In this document: piece by piece, positions 60,837-64,000 of the stretch
Position numbering within the stretch: the stretch's first letter is position 1
Layout: every line of letters starts with the position of its first letter
Source: Hyphomonas johnsonii MHS-2
GTDB taxonomy: Bacteria > Pseudomonadota > Alphaproteobacteria > Caulobacterales > Hyphomonadaceae
Direction of reading: 5' to 3'
Length of the DNA stretch: 64,000 nt
Assembly (NCBI RefSeq): GCF_000685275.1
Contig: NZ_ARYK01000001.1
Span: 310,001 to 374,000 of the forward strand
Notes under the pieces: generated by a model
Told to the model about the DNA's origin: nothing
Database searches by the model: none
Seen by the model: only the letters and a program-made list of their open reading frames with translations
Program-made: the position numbers and the translations under genes

Positions 60837-61817
60837 TCAGGCCTTGATGAAGGCGAGCAGGTCCGGGTTGATGACGTCCGCCTGGGTCGTCATCATGCCA
60901 TGCGGAAAGCCGGGATAGATCTTGAGAGTGCTGTTCTTGACCAGCTTGGCCGCCAGAACGGACGCGTCCTTGTAGGGAACGACCTGGTCGTCATCGCCGT
61001 GCATGATCAGTGTGGGCACATCAATCATTTTCAGGTCTTCCGTGAAATCGGTTTCCGAGAAGGCCTTTATGCCGTCATAGTGTGCCTTGGCGCTGCCCGC
61101 CATGCCCTGACGCCACCAGTTCTGGACAACGCTGTCGATGACCTTGGCGCCCGGACGATTGAATCCATAGAACGGGCCCGATGCGAGGTCGATGTAGAAC
61201 TGCGTCCGGCTGGCCGCGAGGGCGGACCGCAGGCCATCGAAGACGTCGATCGGCAGGCCGTCCGGGTTGGAAGGTGTCTTCACCATGATCGGCGGGATCG
61301 CCCCGATCGTGACCAGTTTGGCAACACGGCCCTTGCCATGCCGGGCGACATAGCGGACGGCTTCGCCGCCGCCGGTGGAGTGGCCGATATGGACGGCGTT
61401 CCTGAGGTCGAGGTGCTGGAACACGGCAGCGGCATCGGCGGCGTAATGCTCCATGTCGTGGCCGTCGCTGACCTGGGCGGAGCGACCATGGCCGCGACGG
61501 TCATGCGCAACGACCCGGTAGCCCTTGTTGACGAAGTAGAGCATCTGCGCGTCCCAGTCGTCGGACGACAGCGGCCAGCCGTGGTGGAAGCAGATCGGCT
61601 GGCCCGACCGGGGGCCCCAATCCTTGTAGTATATTTCGGTGCCGTCCTTGGTTGTGATCCTGTCCATCTTGGAAATCCTGTCATTGGATGCGGGTTGAAG
61701 TGGGGTGCCTGAGAGGGAGTCGGCACAGGCTGGCAGGACCGCTGCCGCGCTGGCCGCCATCAGGACGCCTCGCCGTGAAAATGTATGATCTTGAGAGATA
61801 GGCTTGGGGTCGGTCAT
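60837..61817 (-). CDS. Tat-exported alpha/beta hydrolase (chloroperoxidase-like)
   Basis: 326 residues. The twin-arginine signal [19 protein letters not shown] ends in a cysteine, so it may be a lipoprotein. The mature region begins with [25 protein letters not shown], typical of non-heme chloroperoxidase/esterase-type hydrolases. The nucleophile elbow is [20 protein letters not shown] and a [10 protein letters not shown] segment (acid), FPHGMM (histidine) complete the triad. The organism most likely uses it as an esterase or perhydrolase; no halogenation should be assumed. It is divergent from dps. An imperfect dyad lies upstream. Confidence 0.87.
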   Translation of the reverse strand: MTDPKPISQDHTFSRRGVLMAASAAAVLPACADSLSGTPLQPASNDRISKMDRITTKDGTEIYYKDWGPRSGQPICFHHGWPLSSDDWDAQMLYFVNKGYRVVAHDRRGHGRSAQVSDGHDMEHYAADAAAVFQHLDLRNAVHIGHSTGGGEAVRYVARHGKGRVAKLVTIGAIPPIMVKTPSNPDGLPIDVFDGLRSALAASRTQFYIDLASGPFYGFNRPGAKVIDSVVQNWWRQGMAGSAKAHYDGIKAFSETDFTEDLKMIDVPTLIMHGDDDQVVPYKDASVLAAKLVKNSTLKIYPGFPHGMMTTQADVINPDLLAFIKA

Positions 61818-61847
61818 TGCAGTCTCCGTTGCTTGCCAACGCGGCTT

Positions 61848-61880
61848 ACAATCGTAGATGAGGCTTTCTACGCCAATTGT
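61848..61880. promoter_or_regulatory. Imperfect inverted repeat upstream of the hydrolase
   Basis: ACAAT-CGTAGA (61848-61858) faces TCTACG-CCA-ATTGT (61867-61880) across an eight-base centre: the inner six and outer five bases pair exactly, with a three-base asymmetry. It begins 31 bases upstream of the hydrolase start in the 247-base divergent gap with dps, so it could regulate either gene. Confidence 0.4.
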
Positions 61881-62064
61881 ACGAACGGCGGAATTGCCAA
61901 CGCATGGGTGACAGGCAATTTTATCAAATTATGTGTCTGAACGGAGTGTCCGGCTTCGGATGGCGTATGGGGCATGGGCCCTGGCGGCAGCCATCCTAAC
62001 CAAAAGTATATGCGGCGATCCGTTTCCGGCGCACCATTTGTTCCTGACCAAAAGGAGACCTGAC

Positions 62065-62541
62065 ATGTTTGAATCCCGCCTTGATATCCCCGCCCACACA
62101 CGGAAAGCATCGATCGCACTGCTGCAGGCGCGGCTGTCTGATTCAATCGACCTGGAAGCCCAGACCAAGCAGGCGCACTGGAATGTGAAGGGCATGGACT
62201 TCTTCCAGCTGCACACGTTCTTCGATGGCGTGCACGCTGTGGTGGAGGACTATGTCGACACGATTGCCGAACGGATCACGGCACTGGGCGGCATTGCCGA
62301 CGGCCGCGTCCAGACGACGGCCAGGGCGAGCACGCTGTATGAATATCCGCTCGACGCGCGCCATGGCGAGTCGCACCTGAAGGCGCTCAGTGCCGTCCTT
62401 GCGCAATTCGGCAAGGCCCTGCGCGGCGACATAGATGCCGCCACCGAGCTTGGCGACGCTGACACCGCAGACCTGTTCACCCAGCTGTCACGGGAAACCG
62501 ACAAGCAGCTATGGTTCGTGGAGGCGCACCTCTACGACTAG
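62065..62541 (+). CDS. dps: Dps ferritin-like DNA protection protein
   Basis: 158 residues from the ATG at 62065, selected by AAAGGAGA nine bases upstream. The inter-subunit ferroxidase ligands are in place: His38 (AHWN), His50, Asp54, Asp65 and Glu69, matching the Listeria Dps spacing. It forms a dodecamer that stores iron using H2O2 and protects DNA in stationary phase. The N-terminus is short with few lysines (RLDIPAHTRKA), so direct DNA binding may be weak. A hairpin follows, then the Rrf2 regulator. Confidence 0.95.
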   Translation: MFESRLDIPAHTRKASIALLQARLSDSIDLEAQTKQAHWNVKGMDFFQLHTFFDGVHAVVEDYVDTIAERITALGGIADGRVQTTARASTLYEYPLDARHGESHLKALSAVLAQFGKALRGDIDAATELGDADTADLFTQLSRETDKQLWFVEAHLYD

Positions 62542-62555
62542 CCGTCAGCCCGCCG

Positions 62556-62585
62556 CCCCGTCCGTGGCTGTTGACGCGGACGGGG
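62556..62585 (+). terminator. Hairpin after dps
   Basis: CCCCGTCCG (62556-62564) and CGGACGGGG (62577-62585) form a perfect nine-base stem with a 12-base loop, 15 bases past the dps stop. There is no T-run (the following bases are GTGGCGTG), so it may act as a pause or RNA-stability element as much as a terminator. Confidence 0.5.
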
Positions 62586-62641
62586 GTGGCGTGCTGTCGC
62601 CGGCGACGACATGCTGATTGCAGAGATTAACGCGGAGTGAT

Positions 62642-63268
62642 ATGGTGCGAGTTATGGCACACCTGACGACCAGCGTCGAATATGGGACACACAGCCTGCT
62701 CTGGCTGGTTGATTCCGGCGGCGCGCCGGTCAGCGCGCGCGACCTGGCCGAGTTCCAGGGAATTCCGCAAGCCTTCCTTGCAAAGATATTGTCCAAGCTT
62801 GAGAAAGCGGGCCTCGTGCATGCAGCGGAAGGCGTGCGCGGCGGCTATGTCCTAGCGCGCGAGCCTGGCGACATCAATTTTCTGCAGATCGTGGACGCGA
62901 TCGAAGGCAAGAAGCCGCTGTTCGATTGCCAGGATATCCGGAACCGCTGCGTGCTGTTTGGCGAGACACCGCCGCGCTGGGCGACAAAGGGGGTCTGTTC
63001 CATCCATGCGGTCATGCTGCGCGCGGAAAAGGCCATGCGTGACACGCTGGCCAGTACCTCGCTTGCGGATGTCGCACGGTCGGTCGAGCGCAAGGCGCCG
63101 CAGGAATTTGCCGGCGAAGTCCAGGACTGGTTGGCGACTCGCGTGAGTTCGCGGGGCGGCAAGGCGCGCCCGCCCGAAGCCATGCTGGATGACCGGGCAG
63201 ACCCGGCGCCACGGAACGCCGTTCCGACAGCACGTCGAACACTCATCAACAGCAACCCTGAATCTTGA
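62642..63268 (+). CDS. Rrf2-family regulator with three cysteines
   Basis: 208 residues from the ATG at 62642, with GGAG five bases upstream; a TTG at 62618 and an ATG at 62654 are alternatives. The winged helix is LTTSVEYGTHSLLWLVDS...ARDLAEFQGIPQAFLAKILSKLEKAGLV, followed by the Rrf2 dimerisation helix. Cys96, Cys103 and Cys119 lie in the region where IscR/NsrR hold an Fe-S cluster, though the third spacing (C-x6-C-x15-C) is longer than in those. A redox, NO or iron-sulfur sensor is likely. The C-terminal 50 residues are a basic, disordered-looking tail. It is just downstream of dps, on the same strand. Confidence 0.87.
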   Translation: MVRVMAHLTTSVEYGTHSLLWLVDSGGAPVSARDLAEFQGIPQAFLAKILSKLEKAGLVHAAEGVRGGYVLAREPGDINFLQIVDAIEGKKPLFDCQDIRNRCVLFGETPPRWATKGVCSIHAVMLRAEKAMRDTLASTSLADVARSVERKAPQEFAGEVQDWLATRVSSRGGKARPPEAMLDDRADPAPRNAVPTARRTLINSNPES

Positions 63269-63279
63269 AAGGAGACGAG

Positions 63280-63366
63280 ATGGCGATGTCCACAAAGAAT
63301 GAATCGAACGAGCCCGACGCAGTGTGCATCGGCGTCAGCCTGGGAGGCGACCGTGGCCGTAACTAA
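63280..63366 (+). CDS. 28-codon leader ORF overlapping the response regulator
   Basis: A short frame with the strongest ribosome site of the region (GAAAGGAGACG ending right before the ATG at 63280): 28 codons, ending with TAA at 63364-63366. It covers the GTG start of the response regulator (63353), overlapping it by 14 bases in another frame. The peptide (MAMSTKNESNEPDAVCIGVS...) has no known match. It could couple translation of the regulator to ribosome passage, or be a remnant of a longer gene. Expression is not shown by sequence alone. Confidence 0.45.
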   Translation: MAMSTKNESNEPDAVCIGVSLGGDRGRN

Positions 63367-64000
63367 AGCGGAAAAGGAACGCGCCCATGTCGTTATCGTG
63401 GACGATGATGAGGAGGTGCGGACAGCGCTCCGGGAGCTTATCCTGTCTGTCGGGCTGGATGCGACCTGCTTTGCGTCGACCCGCGACTTGCTGGCGGCCG
63501 ACCTGCCGCGGCGGCCGGGCTGCATGATACTTGATGTTCGCATGCCGGGTTCCAGTGGGCTGGACCTGCAGAACCTGCTCGCGGCAAAGGGTGACGCGCC
63601 ACCGATCATCTTCCTGACCGGACATGGCGATATACCAATGTCCGTCACGGCGATGAAGGCGGGCGCGGTCGATTTCCTGACCAAGCCGGTTCGGGACCAG
63701 ACCCTGCTGGATGCTGTGACGGCTGCCATCGAAATGGATATCGCATCGCGGCAGACACACCAGATCATGCAGAAACACATCGACCGCCTAGAGACGCTGA
63801 CCCCGCGTGAGCGGCAAGTTCTGCGGGAAGTGGCACTGGGGCGCCTGAACAAGCAGATCGCGTTCGACTTCGGGATCAGCGAAGTGACGGTCAAGCTTCA
63901 TCGCAGCAATGTCATGCGCAAGATGGAAGCAACATCGGTTGGAGACCTGATACGTGCCTGGGAGTCACTGCCACCCGACCTGCGAGAAGCGTGTGCAGCC
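63353..64000 (+). CDS. FixJ/StyR-type response regulator (partial at right edge)
   Basis: 216 codons are within the window, probably all but the last few. The start is the GTG at 63353 with GGGAGG six bases upstream. The receiver has the acidic pocket IVDDDEEVRTAL, phosphoacceptor Asp61 in MILDVRMPGSSGLDL, LTGHGDIPMSV and the FLTKPV lysine. After a linker helix comes a LuxR-type helix-turn-helix, LTPRERQVLREVALGRLNKQIAFDFGISEVTVKLHRSNVM. This is the FixJ branch, with a PAS-histidine kinase usually next door; the kinase would lie past the edge. It lies just downstream of the Rrf2 gene and the 28-codon ORF. Confidence 0.9.
   Translation, partial: MAVTKAEKERAHVVIVDDDEEVRTALRELILSVGLDATCFASTRDLLAADLPRRPGCMILDVRMPGSSGLDLQNLLAAKGDAPPIIFLTGHGDIPMSVTAMKAGAVDFLTKPVRDQTLLDAVTAAIEMDIASRQTHQIMQKHIDRLETLTPRERQVLREVALGRLNKQIAFDFGISEVTVKLHRSNVMRKMEATSVGDLIRAWESLPPDLREACAA

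Noticed and set aside
1..64000. tRNA, rRNA, CRISPR, insertion sequence, integrase or phage gene
   Set aside because: No cloverleaf with CCA-type end, no direct-repeat/spacer array and no transposase or recombinase motif was found in any gene or gap. This was a reading by eye; tRNAscan-SE and CRISPRCasFinder runs would confirm.

Overview
The window is a dense, high-GC chromosomal segment from an alphaproteobacterium, most likely of the Caulobacterales/Hyphomonadaceae type. This is inferred from gene content, since no rRNA or other taxonomic marker is present. The clues are the divK-pleD cell-cycle pair, a DnaA regulator of the HdaA type next to ppk1-ppx, the complex I accessory subunit NDUFA12, GatAB amidotransferase, DinB with an N-terminal zinc motif, the aroQ-accB-accC-aat order, and a Wzz/BY-kinase pair resembling holdfast HfsA/HfsB. 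Start/stop overlaps (ATGA or GTGA) are very common and intergenic gaps are short. I found no tRNA, rRNA, CRISPR array, transposase or phage gene.

Layout. 1-8.1 kb: a SET-domain protein cut by the left edge, a small lipoprotein, gatA-(small membrane protein)-gatB, a secreted orphan, and a tightly overlapped HIT/DUF2007/FemAB-like operon. 8.1-14.9 kb: glycerophosphodiesterase and RidA, dinB, divK-pleD, an MFS transporter, a stand-alone rpmG with its own promoter and terminator, and NUDIX. 14.9-23 kb (minus strand): rnr, an intergenic hairpin cluster, an M23 peptidase, topA, lptG, lptF. 23-30.4 kb: pepA, a cysteine-paired Sel1 protein, holC-CPBP protease, a four-fold repeated membrane protein, yjdM, ndk. 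30.4-44.7 kb: GNAT, MscS-type channel, purN-purM, DUF2066-hdaA-ppk1-ppx, a GFA protein with a striking palindrome, rnd, aspS, a pentapeptide-repeat protein. 44.8-51.7 kb: a catalytically degenerate NrdJ-like protein, NDUFA12-mlaD-DUF2155, and aat-accC-accB-aroQ. 51.7-58 kb: thiS, thiG, a flavoprotein, crotonase, amidohydrolase, a 2OG-Fe(II) oxygenase and an ArsM-like methyltransferase. 58-64 kb (more accessory in character): a Sel1 mini-protein, the Wzz/BY-kinase pair, a Tat-exported hydrolase, dps, an Rrf2 regulator with three cysteines, a 28-codon leader ORF, and a FixJ-type response regulator running off the right edge.

Most genes are housekeeping: indirect aminoacylation (gatAB), cell-cycle signalling (divK, pleD, HdaA), polyphosphate, purine, fatty acid and thiazole synthesis, LPS export and RNA decay. 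The items most worth a second look are a protein that aligns by eye with the C-terminal half of coenzyme-B12 ribonucleotide reductase but lacks its catalytic N-terminal half and has a degraded PTGTI loop; an HdaA-like protein whose Walker A lysine is leucine; conserved C-termini of aat and the DUF2155 gene encoded antisense to each other; a leader ORF with a stronger ribosome site than the regulator it overlaps; and several clean palindromes directly upstream of single genes.
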